From positions 1 to 61,489 of the forward strand of contig JAQSXC010000024.1 of the NCBI GenBank assembly GCA_029266335.1: a stretch of DNA of 61,489 nucleotides, given 5' to 3'. Positions within the stretch are counted from its first letter, which is position 1. Each line of letters starts with the position of its first letter. The position numbers were made by a program, and so were the translations under genes. Positions 44,597 through 54,528 of this stretch are shown piece by piece. Source of the stretch: Eubacterium sp. (GTDB lineage Bacteria; Bacillota; Clostridia; Acetivibrionales; DSM-1351). The notes beneath the pieces were generated by a model. It saw only the letters and a list, made by a program, of their open reading frames with translations. It was not told the origin of the DNA and did no database searches.

Positions 44597-44734
44597 TTAC
44601 ATAATCCTATTGGTAGGCTTGGGTTTTCCGGTGCCGCCCTTCTTTCCCCCGCCATTATTGTTTTTGTTTTCTCCCAGCTGGTCATTGTCAAAGGAAACAT
44701 CATTGTTACTGTCCTTGTTCTTATTCTTATCCAT
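44597..44734 (-). CDS. Small Asn/Lys/Gly-rich protein, 45 residues
   Basis: ATG at 44734 preceded by AGGAGAGG at suitable spacing opens a 45-codon frame ending in TAA at 44597, followed by a terminator. It encodes a hydrophilic protein, MDKNKNKDSNND at the start, GGGKKGGTGKPKPTNRIM at the end. Strong ribosome site and terminator support it as real. Composition suggests a disordered or small spore protein; family unknown. Confidence 0.65.
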   Translation of the reverse strand: MDKNKNKDSNNDVSFDNDQLGENKNNNGGGKKGGTGKPKPTNRIM

Positions 44735-44772
44735 TAAAAACATCCTCTCCTAAATATAAATAGTTTGTACCC

Positions 44773-44835
44773 TTAGGTATAATTAAATAATAACTTCCCA
44801 TTTCTTGAGCGGTTTTACTATTTAATCATTCCTTA
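44773..44835. repeat. MITE-like element, short copy
   Basis: Left end AGGTATAATTAAATAATAAC and right end, read inverted, AGGAATGATTAAATAGTAAA form imperfect terminal inverted repeats about 20 bases long. It resembles the longer copy at 46701-46860. Confidence 0.5.
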
Positions 44836-44890
44836 GCAGGTAGTCAAATATATTCTTAACCTTTTCAAACAAAAATATTATGAACCGGAG

Positions 44891-45853
44891 TTAAATCCTA
44901 AAGGCAGCTGTATTGAGCCGGACAAGCCCCTCGGCATCCTTTAGCTTTTCAACCAGTTCCAGAAGGGCCTTGTCCTTCATTTTGGCCTCAAGCATGATAT
45001 CTATATCACGATTAACTTCCTTCGTTATATTAAGAAATTCAATAAAATCGTTAAAAGCAATATAATCTGCATGACTCCGGAATTCCTTCTCACTTTTCGG
45101 ACTGGAAAAATGGACCTTTGGAGGAAAGGGCTCCAAATCCCAGGTTTTATATATTTCAGGTAGAAGCTCCCTCAGGTTTTCTCCCTTGTTTGCACATTTA
45201 TGATGGTGCACATCCAGCACCATCGGTATGGCCAGCTCCTTGCACAATTGCAGTACATCTGCAGCAGTAAAGCATTTGTCATCATTTTCAACTATTATTC
45301 GTTTTCGAATTCTGTCAGGCAGCTTAACAAAATTCTCTTTAAACCGTTGGAGTGAACTATGCTTGTCCCCATATAAGCCGCCTACATGAAGTACAAGCTT
45401 GTATCTATAATCCTCAAGGCCCATGGCTTCATAAAGCTTGACATGATAGTCAAGATCATTTATTGACGCCCGAAGCACCTCCTCTTTTACAGGATTCAGC
45501 AGTGTAAAGTGATCCGGATGAGCACTTACTCGAAAATTATTTTCTTTTATATAGTCTCCAACCTGCTTCAGTTCATTTTTAAACTGCATATGATAATCCC
45601 AGCCAGCAAGCTCCCTATGGGTGGCAAGGGGTATAATTTTAGATGTAAGCCTGTACACATCAATACTCATTGCACGGTTATATTTCAGTATTCTTAAGGT
45701 ATTTTCTATATTACTTCTGGATACCCTCTCCAATCTTACCCTTTTAGCCAGCTCATCCTGGAGCTTACTGTAGACTGCATAGGTAACAGTACCTGATGGT
45801 GAACAATTTTCAAGACTTAAAGTCATGGCAACATAGCCTAATCTGAATATCAA
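44891..45853 (-). CDS. uvsE: UV damage endonuclease
   Basis: A 320-residue UVDE (Uve1/UvsE) TIM-barrel endonuclease that nicks 5' to UV photoproducts. Visible: RLGYVAM at the start, VSAHPDHFTLL, LVLHVGGLYGDK, IIVENDDKCF and LDVHHHKC, which supply the metal-binding His, Glu and Asp residues, then HFSSPKSEKEFRSHADYI. The start is a TTG at 45853 with AAAAGGGGGAT upstream; an ATG 4 bases away is out of frame. Length matches the family. An expected repair gene for spore-formers. Confidence 0.92.
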   Translation of the reverse strand: MIFRLGYVAMTLSLENCSPSGTVTYAVYSKLQDELAKRVRLERVSRSNIENTLRILKYNRAMSIDVYRLTSKIIPLATHRELAGWDYHMQFKNELKQVGDYIKENNFRVSAHPDHFTLLNPVKEEVLRASINDLDYHVKLYEAMGLEDYRYKLVLHVGGLYGDKHSSLQRFKENFVKLPDRIRKRIIVENDDKCFTAADVLQLCKELAIPMVLDVHHHKCANKGENLRELLPEIYKTWDLEPFPPKVHFSSPKSEKEFRSHADYIAFNDFIEFLNITKEVNRDIDIMLEAKMKDKALLELVEKLKDAEGLVRLNTAAFRI

Positions 45854-45933
45854 ACATATCCCCCTTTTAAAATTATTGGTTCAAGCTATGTTTATTATTC
45901 CCAGGCTTATTGATTAAAAACATATGCAAATAA

Positions 45934-46620
45934 TTAATTATTTCGATATCTTACCATATGTATCCTATGATTTTTTCTTATTTTTACAAAAATACAATTG
46001 CCCATATTGATCAATGCTCCCAGAAGTCCCATGCCTATATCTTTTTGGGAATCCCACATCGCACTCTGTCCTGTCGGGAAACCGCTTGTCTGCTGTAATC
46101 TGACAAATTGACTTATGTACATTTCAGACAACGAATTTATAGCGCAGAGAGCAACAATTAAAAAAACAGCTAATATGCAAGCTTCAATATATCTCAGTCT
46201 GAACCTCCGATACAGCAGTTCCATCACAGGCATGGATACAAGCAAACCGAACGCCAATCCAACCAGCCTGTCATAATTATTTCTACTGAAGCCGAACCAG
46301 CTTTTCATCCATTCTCCCACCGGACAAAGTGAATATGTATAGTGCGCTCCGATGGAATGCAAAATGAGAAATATCATAATACAGGCATAGGATAAATTTG
46401 TCAGCCTGCTCTTCTTATAAAAAACTGCTATAACAGCTATCAAAACAGCCGATGCAATATTCTCACACCACCATTCATAATAACTGACAGGCCTAAGGGA
46501 TAGGAAAAAAAATATAAGCAGGTATATAATAAGCATAAACTGAAGAATTCTATCCTTTTTAAAGGGTATGGCATATTTAGATGAATATACTAGGGAATAT
46601 TTCCTTTTTTTAATGGACAT
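45934..46620 (-). CDS. YjdF-like (DUF2238) membrane protein
   Basis: A 228-residue inner-membrane protein with about six helices. The NNYDRLVGLAFGLL motif near 115-128 and FPTGQSAMWDSQKDIGMGLLGALI near 181-204 match the YjdF / DUF2238 family, whose role is unknown. GGGAG precedes the ATG. It starts 80 bases after UvsE ends in the same orientation, though a shared transcript is not certain. Confidence 0.75.
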   Translation of the reverse strand: MSIKKRKYSLVYSSKYAIPFKKDRILQFMLIIYLLIFFFLSLRPVSYYEWWCENIASAVLIAVIAVFYKKSRLTNLSYACIMIFLILHSIGAHYTYSLCPVGEWMKSWFGFSRNNYDRLVGLAFGLLVSMPVMELLYRRFRLRYIEACILAVFLIVALCAINSLSEMYISQFVRLQQTSGFPTGQSAMWDSQKDIGMGLLGALINMGNCIFVKIRKNHRIHMVRYRNN

Positions 46621-46700
46621 CTTATTCTCCCAACTTTATTTATAGGATATGTCACCTATTAAAACAGCTTATGGTAAAATTTTATATAATTATATATACT

Positions 46701-46860
46701 AAAGGTACAGTTAAATAATAACTGCCCATTTTTCAATGGGCTATTTTCCGAAATACTGTGGTGTAGTCAGCTCAATAAAGCAGTTATTGATCCCTCCTCC
46801 GCCTTGTTTTTTCGAAAACTATCTCCTTTAAAAATGGTGTTTTATAATTTAACTATTCCT
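46701..46860. repeat. MITE-like element, long copy
   Basis: Left end AGGTACAGTTAAATAATAAC from 46703 and right end at 46839-46860, which read inverted is AGGAATAGTTAAATTATAAA, form terminal inverted repeats. A GCCCATT/AATGGGC hairpin lies inside at 46734-46751. About 158 bases, no ORF. Confidence 0.55.
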
Positions 46861-46913
46861 GAAAGGATATAAATATGTCAAATATGATAAGCGGTGAACC
46901 ATATCATCTTATA

Positions 46914-46978
46914 AGTGCCTGTTTAATCTCTGCTTGTGCTTGGCATATAACGATTGCAATAAGATATTAGACAGCCTC
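46914..46978. repeat. REP-like hairpin repeat, copy A
   Basis: Shares GCTTGTGCxTGGCA, GCAAT and TATTAGACAG with the element at 51569-51644. It can fold with its own ends and lies just before the ribosome site of the GtrA gene. Confidence 0.5.
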
Positions 46979-46994
46979 AAAGGGGAGAAAAACC

Positions 46995-47402
46995 ATGAAA
47001 AAGCTAAAGCAGTTATTTGACAGGTTAATGAGTACAAGCATTGTAAAATACGGTCTGGTCGGAGTAATAAACACCCTCATTACAGGTATAATAATATTTA
47101 CTTTAATGAATGTATTCTCTGTCTCCTTGAGATTGTCAAACGCAGCAGGTTATGTAGCCGGCTTTATAAACAGTTTTGTTCTTAACAAGCTATGGACCTT
47201 TAATGCCAAAGAAACATCAACTCTGAAACAATTCCTTCGATTTACGGCAGTTTTTGCAGTATGCTTCCTTCTTCAGCACAGTCTGGTAGTTGTACTTGTT
47301 GAAAAACTGTCTATGGATAAAAATATATCTACTCTGATAGGTATGGTTTTTTATACAATAATCGGATATTTCTTCAATAAAATGTTTACCTTTAAAAAAT
47401 AA
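46995..47402 (+). CDS. GtrA-family membrane protein
   Basis: A 135-residue protein with four transmembrane helices. IVKYGLVGVINTLITGIIIF near residues 16-35 and YVAGFINSFVLNKLWTF near 54-70 are classic GtrA motifs. GtrA-type proteins are thought to move lipid-linked sugars across the membrane, often with a glycosyltransferase, but no transferase is adjacent here. AAAGGGGAG precedes the ATG. Confidence 0.92.
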   Translation: MKKLKQLFDRLMSTSIVKYGLVGVINTLITGIIIFTLMNVFSVSLRLSNAAGYVAGFINSFVLNKLWTFNAKETSTLKQFLRFTAVFAVCFLLQHSLVVVLVEKLSMDKNISTLIGMVFYTIIGYFFNKMFTFKK

Positions 47403-47494
47403 TTAAATACAAAGCTTATTTCTATTAATTTATGCAAATACTAACTTTGAGAAACCTCACTGCTGGTATCTATTAACTTATGGAGGTAAGCATA

Positions 47495-47758
47495 ATGAAT
47501 GAGAAAATAACTGCACTTTATACAAACCTTTACGATGCAAAAAGCGCTATTGGAACATTAAGAACCAACGGAATCAGCAAGGCTTGCTTGAATACTTCAG
47601 AGTGCGGACTTCATTTTGGCATTAATCCAAGACAAAGATTGAATAAATTTCCTGGTGCAGTACCATCAACTATGGTTAAACTGGAAATAGACGTCGATCA
47701 GAGTAACAGAACAAATGCGCTTACAGTATTGGAGGGAAGCTTCGGAGTTATTGAATAG
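47495..47758 (+). CDS. Small conserved-looking protein, function unknown
   Basis: An 87-residue protein, MNEKITALYTNLYDAKSAIGTLRTNGISKACLN then LEIDVDQSNRTNALTVLEGSFGVIE. The pattern of a small alpha/beta domain with an internal helix after a beta strand loosely resembles YflT/general-stress-type domains, but the match is weak. GGAGG lies 7 bases before the ATG at 47495. Two cysteines are present. Function not assigned. Confidence 0.7.
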   Translation: MNEKITALYTNLYDAKSAIGTLRTNGISKACLNTSECGLHFGINPRQRLNKFPGAVPSTMVKLEIDVDQSNRTNALTVLEGSFGVIE

Positions 47759-47927
47759 ACCCGTCCTATGAAATAAGAGGATTATTAAAGTAAATATGGA
47801 ATATAATATTATAGGTTTTTAAATACCAGCATTGTGGGGTTAAGTGTCTTTTCATTACTATTTGCCGACGTATCCGTGCCCTTGGACGTAATTATCCGGC
47901 ATGTTGATACGTAGATGGGAGGTCAGT

Positions 47928-50408
47928 GTGAAAGCTATTATAATGGCAGGTGGAGAAGGTTCCCGACTCAGGCCGCTTACATGTGATTTACCAAAACCAA
48001 TGGTCCCTGTTTTAAACAAACCGGTTCTCGAACACACTATTGAGTTATTGAAGCAGTATGGTATTACCGAAATTGGCATTACTCTGATGTATCACCCTCA
48101 AATAATTAAAGATTATTTTGGACGCGGCAAGAATTTAGGAGTAAATATTACATACTTTCTTGAGGAAACACCCCTGGGAACTGCAGGAGGAATAAAAAAC
48201 GCAGAAAGCTTTCTTGATGAACCGTTTATTGTCATAAGCGGGGATTCCATTACCGATCTGAATATCGCAAAGGCCGTAGAATTTCATAATCGGAAGAGCT
48301 CCCTTGCTACAATAATTCTTTCAAAAGTAGATGTTCCCCTTGACTATGGTGTTGTGCTTACAAATGAAAAGGGCGGTATTACCGGCTTTCTCGAAAAACC
48401 CAGCTGGGGTGAAATTTTCAGTGATACTGTAAATACAGGTACATATATTCTGGAACCGGAAGTTTTAAAATATATTGAGCCACATAAAAATACCGACTTC
48501 AGCAGAGATATTTTTCCAGTGCTTCTGAACCTGGAAAAAAGAATGTTTGGATACGTAATGCCGGAATATTGGTGTGATATGGGAGATATACGTTCCTATA
48601 TCAAAGTTCACTGTGATATTCTTGACAAAAAGATAAACCTGAATTTTGACGGTTTTTTATTGAAAGAAAATGTATGGGTGGGCTCAGGTACCCTAATAGA
48701 ACCCAGTGCAGAAATTAACGGTCCTTGCATCATTGGTTCAAACTGCAAAATAGGAAATGGGACTCTCATTGACAACTATACCATTATCGGGAATAATACA
48801 ATCATCGAAGACGATGTTTCCATAGTTCGCAGTATAATCTGGGACAACAGTTATATTGAATATGGAAGCGAATTGAGAGGGGCAATACTCTGTAATAAAG
48901 TAAATTTGAAACACTACGTATCAGTATTTGAAAATGCTGTTGTTGGTGAGGGTTGTAAAATTAACGAAAGAGTTATAGTCAAACCCAACATTAAAATATG
49001 GCCTGAAAAAACTATTCAACCCTTTGCAGTAATAGACAGAAATATGATCTGGGGTTCAAAGCACTCAAACAAAATATTTGGTGATAATGGTATTTCGGGC
49101 ATAGTTAATGTTGATATATCCCCTGAATTCGCCACAAGACTGGGAGCCGCATACGGATCACAATTTAAAATAGGCTCAAGGGTGGTAGTCAGTTCTACAA
49201 ACTCAAACTCTGCAAGAATGTTCAAGCACGCTTTTATATCCGGAATTCTGTCTGTAGGTGTTGAGGTGTATAATATGAGCAGCCTGCTCACCCCCATAGC
49301 CAGAACAGCAATTGGATTTCTTGCTGTAGAGGGCGGCATACACATAAAGAATGATATTAATAATGTTAATAAAATCAGAGTAGATTTCATGGACATCAGA
49401 GGGGCGTCCATCAGCCGGCTGGCAGAAAGAAAAATTGAAAATTCCTTTTTCAAGGAGGATTTTAAAAGGTGTTCTTCACAACAAATAAGCAGACTTAATA
49501 ACATAACCGACTTTAGCAACTACTATACCCGTAATTTGAACAATACAACAAATATGTCCGTAATTAAGGAAAAGAACCCAAGAATATGTGTATACTCGGT
49601 GTCTGAATTCGTTCTTTCCATAGTAGTCCCTTTGCTTACCGGACTTGGCTGCAGTATTTCCTGCTCAGCAAATTATGACAGCTTTGAGACTGTTACGAAA
49701 AGTATTGATGATACTTCCTCCGATTTTGCAGTAATCATTGATAAAAATGCAGAAGAACTTGTATTGGTGGACAAATCCGGAAAAGTTGTCAAAGATAATC
49801 TATTCCAGGCATTTATTGCATTGATTATATTCAAGTCAGTGCCAGGAGCAACGTTCTTTGTTCCAATTACAAGCTCTGAAGTCATAGAAAAACTGGCAGT
49901 TAAGTATAACGGTACTGTAAAGCGTACAAAAAATTGTTCGCAGGCTATAATGGATGAGATTCTTGCTCATAAAACAAGGAGCGAAAAAGCAAAGGAAATC
50001 AGTACCATCCCTGCTTCAGAGACATTTGCGCCAAATCAGTTAACCCTGAGTTATGATGCTATAGAAGGTCTGGTTAGGATTATTGAATACATGTGCTACT
50101 CTAATACCACACTTGGAGAAATCTTGTCAGAGATTCCTGAATTCTTTGTGGTGAAGAGAAGTATAAAGTGCCCCTGGGAATTAAAAGGAACCGTTATGAG
50201 AACAATTATCTTTGAGCATAAAGATAAAAAGCTGGAATTGTTGGATGGTATTAAACTATATTGTGAATCAGGTTGGGTCTTAATTGTACCGGATGCGGAT
50301 AAGCCCGTTTTTAAAATAATGGCGGAAAGCAGCTCCGGCGTTGAGGCAGAAGTCCTTTGTAATAAATACTATAACCTTTTGGAAGGAATTATAAACCGGT
50401 CTTATTAA
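47928..50408 (+). CDS. NDP-sugar pyrophosphorylase fused to degenerate phosphomannomutase domain
   Basis: About 826 residues. Residues 1-230 are a nucleotidyltransferase ([17 protein letters not shown], signature Lys in [14 protein letters not shown] metal Asp). Residues about 250-370 are a left-handed beta-helix of hexapeptide repeats. The remaining 450 residues have phosphoglucomutase/phosphomannomutase order, but the active-site loop, normally TASHNP, reads [13 protein letters not shown], so the phosphoserine is missing. Mannose-1-phosphate guanylyltransferase-like proteins with such tails are known. The GTG at 47928 follows GGGAGG; an upstream ATG at 47901 is not supported. Likely makes an NDP-sugar for cell-surface glycans. 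Confidence 0.88.
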   Translation: MKAIIMAGGEGSRLRPLTCDLPKPMVPVLNKPVLEHTIELLKQYGITEIGITLMYHPQIIKDYFGRGKNLGVNITYFLEETPLGTAGGIKNAESFLDEPFIVISGDSITDLNIAKAVEFHNRKSSLATIILSKVDVPLDYGVVLTNEKGGITGFLEKPSWGEIFSDTVNTGTYILEPEVLKYIEPHKNTDFSRDIFPVLLNLEKRMFGYVMPEYWCDMGDIRSYIKVHCDILDKKINLNFDGFLLKENVWVGSGTLIEPSAEINGPCIIGSNCKIGNGTLIDNYTIIGNNTIIEDDVSIVRSIIWDNSYIEYGSELRGAILCNKVNLKHYVSVFENAVVGEGCKINERVIVKPNIKIWPEKTIQPFAVIDRNMIWGSKHSNKIFGDNGISGIVNVDISPEFATRLGAAYGSQFKIGSRVVVSSTNSNSARMFKHAFISGILSVGVEVYNMSSLLTPIARTAIGFLAVEGGIHIKNDINNVNKIRVDFMDIRGASISRLAERKIENSFFKEDFKRCSSQQISRLNNITDFSNYYTRNLNNTTNMSVIKEKNPRICVYSVSEFVLSIVVPLLTGLGCSISCSANYDSFETVTKSIDDTSSDFAVIIDKNAEELVLVDKSGKVVKDNLFQAFIALIIFKSVPGATFFVPITSSEVIEKLAVKYNGTVKRTKNCSQAIMDEILAHKTRSEKAKEISTIPASETFAPNQLTLSYDAIEGLVRIIEYMCYSNTTLGEILSEIPEFFVVKRSIKCPWELKGTVMRTIIFEHKDKKLELLDGIKLYCESGWVLIVPDADKPVFKIMAESSSGVEAEVLCNKYYNLLEGIINRSY

Positions 50409-50501
50409 TATATTTATTTGACGTTAAGGAATAGATATTACATAATCGATTTATTAGCAATAATAAATTTTATTTAACAGACCTACAGGATATGGAGATA
50501 A

Positions 50502-51401
50502 ATGAGAACAGTATTTGCAAAAGAAAAACATGATGGGAAAAGAATAGAAAAAGTAATAAGGGATTTTTATCCCAACCTTTCTTCAGGAATGCTCTTTAAG
50601 GCGCTCAGAAAAAAAGATATCAAGGTAAATGGTGTTCGCATCAAAGAGGATTACTCGGTATCAGAAGGAGATAAAATTGAAATATATATTATAGACGATT
50701 TTCTTCTGGGAAAGGTTGATGAGGGATATTCAACAGTTTTTGAAGATTCAAATATTCTGATAGTCAACAAGGCACAGGGAATACCTGTACACCCTGATAA
50801 CAACCAGACCGAAGCAACACTTATTGACAGGCTCCAAAAAATCCACGGCCCCCAATTATCGTTATGCCACAGGCTTGACCGTAATACCGGCGGACTTGTT
50901 ATCCTGGCAAAAAACCATTCATCTCTAGAAATAATGCTTGAGAAAATAAAAGACAGAGAAATACAAAAATACTATACCTGCATAGTTTCAGGTATCATGG
51001 AAAAAAAACAGGCAGAACTGGTTGACTATCTGGAAAAGAATGATAAAATAAGCAAAGTTTTTATATCTGATAAAAGATCAAGAGATTCACTGGAAATTGT
51101 AACCCGTTACAGGGTAATTAAGGCTTTGGAAAATTTGAGCCTGCTTGAGGTTGAACTTGTAACAGGCCGTACACATCAGATACGCGCACATCTTGCACAT
51201 TATGGGCATCCCATCATAGGTGACGGAAAATACGGCAGAAATATTGAAAACAGGAAGTTCAATGCCAAATACCAAATGCTGTGTGCAAGTAAGCTCATAT
51301 TTGATTTTAAAACACCTTCCGGCCATCTGGATTACCTGAAGGGTAGAACTGTTTCAATAGCTCCCCCCTTTGAGCTTGAACAAATTTTAACAAGGCAATA
51401 G
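50502..51401 (+). CDS. RluA-family pseudouridine synthase
   Basis: A 299-residue protein: an N-terminal S4 domain (residues 12-70, SGMLFKALRKKDIKVNG) and the RluA catalytic domain with HRLDRNTGGLVILAK, whose Asp is the catalytic residue, then VTGRTHQIRAHLAHYGHPIIGDGKYG. It isomerises uridines in large-subunit rRNA or tRNA. GGAG precedes the ATG. Length and domains fit RluC/RluD-type enzymes; the target base is not known. Confidence 0.93.
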   Translation: MRTVFAKEKHDGKRIEKVIRDFYPNLSSGMLFKALRKKDIKVNGVRIKEDYSVSEGDKIEIYIIDDFLLGKVDEGYSTVFEDSNILIVNKAQGIPVHPDNNQTEATLIDRLQKIHGPQLSLCHRLDRNTGGLVILAKNHSSLEIMLEKIKDREIQKYYTCIVSGIMEKKQAELVDYLEKNDKISKVFISDKRSRDSLEIVTRYRVIKALENLSLLEVELVTGRTHQIRAHLAHYGHPIIGDGKYGRNIENRKFNAKYQMLCASKLIFDFKTPSGHLDYLKGRTVSIAPPFELEQILTRQ

Positions 51402-51523
51402 ATGTCCACCTCTGCAAGTGGCAGGTACGGCTCCGGTTTTCAATCGTTGAGCAAGTATCTCCCACCTCTATGTGTTATAAAAAAAAATTAAACCCTGAAA
51501 TTACAAATACAGCCTTAAAAAAG

Positions 51524-51560
51524 ATAAAACGCTGCAGCCAATTAAACTGCAGCGTTTTAT
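51524..51560 (+). terminator. Intrinsic terminator after the pseudouridine synthase
   Basis: AAAACGCTGCAG and CTGCAGCGTTTT form 12-base perfect arms about 51526-51559, between convergent genes. Confidence 0.8.
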
Positions 51561-51568
51561 CCTTTTTA

Positions 51569-51644
51569 GAGCTTATCCAATATCTGCTTGTGCCTGGCAC
51601 AAATCCGTCAAAATGACGAGCGCAATGAGGTATTAGACAGGCTC
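51569..51644. repeat. REP-like hairpin repeat, copy B
   Basis: Ends GAGCTTATCCAATATC and, inverted, GAGCCTGTCTAATACC pair with several G-U positions; inner TTGTGC/GCGCAA and GTCA/TGAC stems complete a long hairpin. Related to the element at 46914-46978. Confidence 0.55.
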
Positions 51645-51651
51645 ATTTATG

Positions 51652-52509
51652 CTACTTCTTAATGAACAACTGAACAAATAACTTTCCATAGGTGGGACTA
51701 TCAACAATCCCAATACCTGTGTAAGTAAATTTGTCATTGTATATGTTGTTGCTATTCTCCTTCACCCAAGCCTTAACAACCTTTTCAACAGACTGGTTTC
51801 CGGCAATATTTTCACCTGCAGTACTAAACTTCACTCCATTTTTTTTCATCATGTCAAATGGTGTACCATAATACTTTGAAGTGTGGCTGAAATAATTGTT
51901 TTCCTTCATGTCCTTTGCTTTAAGCCTTGCTATTTTAACCAGTTGAGCATCAAACTGAAGAGCTTTCAGTCCCTGCTCTTTTCTGAATTTATTGACCATA
52001 TCCAATAATGACTGCTCATCAGCAGAGATATCCTTAATCTGTTCTATGGCTGTGGACGCAGCATTTGTACCCGTCTTTGCATTCGATGCCGGAGTTTTAG
52101 AGCCTGTCTGGGTATTTTTCTTTTCAACAGTATTGGCAGTATTCTTATCCGGTTTGGCAGTTGTGGTCTGCTTGGTAGTTGAAGCATTTTTTATCTTATC
52201 AAGCTTAAGATAACGTGATGATACCGAACCTACATTTCCGCTTCCACCGGCATATATTGCATACCAGTCACCCAGCTTACCCATGACAGTGACCTTCTGG
52301 TCCTTCTTCAGCTTGCATATTATATCAAAAGTAGTTGCAGGACCTGTACGCAAATTCACCTCATTGGCTGTAATTATACCGGAGTTATTTTCCACATTCT
52401 GATAAGCCTCCGATGCATCTGCCATATACGGTGCCGTTCCGGCAGGTACAAAGGTAAAAACAAAAACCGATAAAACTAATGTTATTGTAAATAATTTTTT
52501 CCTAGTCAT
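51652..52509 (-). CDS. Secreted CAP-domain protein with SH3 domain
   Basis: About 285 residues. A signal peptide (KKLFTITLVLSVFVFTFVPAG) leads, followed by a bacterial SH3 domain (NEVNLRTGPATTFDIICKLKKDQKVTVMGKLGDWYAIY), a Thr/Lys-rich linker, and a C-terminal CAP/SCP domain (LLDMVNKFRKEQGLKALQFDAQLVKIARLKAKDM, ENNYFSHTSKYYGTPFDMM, TAGENIAGN). It resembles YkwD-type exported proteins of spore-formers, and the SH3 part may hold the wall. GGAGGGG precedes the ATG at 52509. Enzymatic role unknown. Confidence 0.92.
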   Translation of the reverse strand: MTRKKLFTITLVLSVFVFTFVPAGTAPYMADASEAYQNVENNSGIITANEVNLRTGPATTFDIICKLKKDQKVTVMGKLGDWYAIYAGGSGNVGSVSSRYLKLDKIKNASTTKQTTTAKPDKNTANTVEKKNTQTGSKTPASNAKTGTNAASTAIEQIKDISADEQSLLDMVNKFRKEQGLKALQFDAQLVKIARLKAKDMKENNYFSHTSKYYGTPFDMMKKNGVKFSTAGENIAGNQSVEKVVKAWVKENSNNIYNDKFTYTGIGIVDSPTYGKLFVQLFIKK

Positions 52510-52640
52510 AAAACCCCTCCTACATAGAAAATAGACGTTGTTTATACTCTCCCGATTCATTCATTTATCTGGTAAACAACCCACATGCTATTAGTATTGA
52601 CAGGTTTTACATATTTATTTACATTTTTTGAGAAAATTTT

Positions 52641-52670
52641 AAAAAGCCCGTGAAATCACACGGGCTTTTT
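52641..52670 (-). terminator. Intrinsic terminator after proS
   Basis: AAAAAGCCCGTG (52641-52652) and CACGGGCTTTTT (52659-52670), with A/T runs on both ends, 67 bases beyond the proS stop. Confidence 0.85.
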
Positions 52671-52736
52671 ACGAATTATACCTTATTCAAATTTATAACT
52701 TTCAGTTCAAGGGATGTGGCTTCCATACCCTTATAA

Positions 52737-54173
52737 TTAATACGCTTTTCCCCAGTAAACCATTGTTTTGGCAGGTTTTCCGCAGCACATGCACTTGTCC
52801 GACAGCTCTTCCTGTTCGAAAGGCATACATCTTGCAGTTGCACCGGTCTTTTCCTTAACCTGATCCTCACAAGCCTGTTCACCGCACCACATAGCTTTTA
52901 CAAACCCCGGAGTACTGTTTATAATCTGTTCAAATTCATCTATAGCAGTTGCAGTATAAGTCTTTTTGTCTCTCATTTCTCTTGCTCTTTCAAGAAGTGA
53001 TTTCTGGATATCTGCAAGCAGTTTTTCTACAGTTTCCTCGAGGCTGTCAATTGGTGTAAATACTTTCTCTCTGGTATCTCTTCTCACAAGAACTACCTGG
53101 TTTTTTTCAATATCCTTCGGACCAATTTCCAAACGAAGAGGAATACCCTTCATCTCATATTCAGCAAATTTCCAGCCGGGCATCTTGTCACTGTCATCAA
53201 TTTTCACTCTGAATTTAGTTGACAGACCCTTTAAAAGTTCATTTGCTTTTTCAAGTACCCCCTCTTTATGCTGGGATACAGGAATGATTACAAGCTGTGT
53301 AGGTGCAACAGCAGGCGGTAATACCAAACCGCTGTCATCTCCGTGTACCATAATTATGGCACCTATCAGTCGTGTAGTTACGCCCCATGAGGTCTGATGA
53401 ACGTACTGAAGCTGATTGTTGCTATCTGTATACTGAATTTCAAAAGCTTTTGCGAAACCATCACCGAAATTATGTGATGTTCCCGACTGCAGCGCCTTTC
53501 CGTCATGCATAAGGCTTTCAATAGTGTAGGTTGCTTTTGCCCCTGCAAACTTTTCCTTGTCGGTTTTTCTCCCCTTTATTACAGGAATCGCGAGGACATT
53601 TTCACATACGTCGGCATATACGTTAAGCATCTTTATTGTTTCTTCCTGAGCCTCTTCAGCCGTAGCATGTGCAGTATGGCCTTCCTGCCATAAAAATTCC
53701 AAAGTTCTGAGGAATGGTCTTGTTGTCTTTTCCCATCTTACTACAGAACACCATTGATTATACAATTTGGGTAAGTCCCTGTAAGAATGTACTATATTAG
53801 CATAGTGCTCACAGAATAAAGTTTCGGAAGTTGGTCTTACACACAATCTTTCAGTAAGCTTTTCATCTCCTCCGTGTGTAACCCATGCTACTTCAGGAGC
53901 AAACCCTTCAACATGTTCTTTTTCCTTCAACAACAAGCTTTCAGGAATAAACATCGGCATATAGACATTTTCATGTCCTGTTGCTTTAAACCTGGAATCA
54001 AGCGCCTTCTGAAGATTCTCCCATATTGCATAGCCATAGGGTTTTATAATCATACATCCTCTGACACTTGAGTAATCGACGAGTTCAGCTTTTTTAATAA
54101 CATCGGTATACCATTGTGCAAAGTCATCATTCATAGATGTTATTGCTTCAACTAATTTTTTATCCTTGGACAT
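52737..54173 (-). CDS. proS: Prolyl-tRNA synthetase, archaeal/eukaryotic type
   Basis: A 478-residue class II synthetase of the short, ProS type 3 class found in clostridia. Motifs: [10 protein letters not shown] and [26 protein letters not shown] (motif 2 region), then the anticodon domain and a C-terminal zinc-binding segment with CGEQAC and CMCCGKPA. It charges tRNA-Pro. AAAGGAG precedes the ATG. A stem-forming repeat lies in its leader (54195-54247), but no T-box features are visible. Confidence 0.96.
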   Translation of the reverse strand: MSKDKKLVEAITSMNDDFAQWYTDVIKKAELVDYSSVRGCMIIKPYGYAIWENLQKALDSRFKATGHENVYMPMFIPESLLLKEKEHVEGFAPEVAWVTHGGDEKLTERLCVRPTSETLFCEHYANIVHSYRDLPKLYNQWCSVVRWEKTTRPFLRTLEFLWQEGHTAHATAEEAQEETIKMLNVYADVCENVLAIPVIKGRKTDKEKFAGAKATYTIESLMHDGKALQSGTSHNFGDGFAKAFEIQYTDSNNQLQYVHQTSWGVTTRLIGAIIMVHGDDSGLVLPPAVAPTQLVIIPVSQHKEGVLEKANELLKGLSTKFRVKIDDSDKMPGWKFAEYEMKGIPLRLEIGPKDIEKNQVVLVRRDTREKVFTPIDSLEETVEKLLADIQKSLLERAREMRDKKTYTATAIDEFEQIINSTPGFVKAMWCGEQACEDQVKEKTGATARCMPFEQEELSDKCMCCGKPAKTMVYWGKAY

Positions 54174-54528
54174 TTTAAGCTCCTTTTCCGCTTAGTGCAA
54201 AATGAATTTTCCCAAAGTAAAGAGGCTTAAAATTCATTTTATTGCACGCTCTAAAACTATATTTAATATGTTAATTATTACCTGTCAAGAAAATTTGTTT
54301 TTGATTAAGCTTTTAGTAAATAGTATTTTATATAATATATAATTTCTATATGATCAAAAAGTACCACCTAATATTATATAATATATGTAACTGGTAATGT
54401 CAATACACTTGAAGGGGTAATAGTGGGTATAATATAATGTGAGTTGTTGATTGACTTATTAATTTTGAGCTCAAAGATCAAAAAGATCTGGCAGAATAAA
54501 AATTATATGTTTTAGAGGGAGAATTGTT
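54174..54528. other. 355-base divergent intergenic region with inverted repeat
   Basis: Contains an inverted repeat in the proS leader: GTGCAAAATGAATTTT (54195-54210) against AAAATTCATTTT-ATT-GCAC (54229-54247, 3-base bulge). The rest is AT-rich and holds promoters for proS and ispF; no ORF or clear riboswitch is seen. Confidence 0.55.

Larger units (their letters stand above)
46621..46994. other. 374-base intergenic region with two repeat elements
   Basis: Contains the longer MITE-like element (46701-46860) and a REP-like hairpin (46914-46978), both described separately. A 31-codon frame (46875-46970) with a weak ribosome site overlaps the REP-like element and is not called as a gene. Confidence 0.6.

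Noticed and set aside
46875-46970. 31-codon ORF with GAAAGGAT before its ATG
   Set aside because: It overlaps the REP-like hairpin repeat and its product has no recognisable feature; a chance frame is more likely.
54195-54247. Leader structure of proS as a T-box
   Set aside because: Only one simple inverted repeat is present; no AGGGTGG-type antiterminator motif or specifier stem was found.
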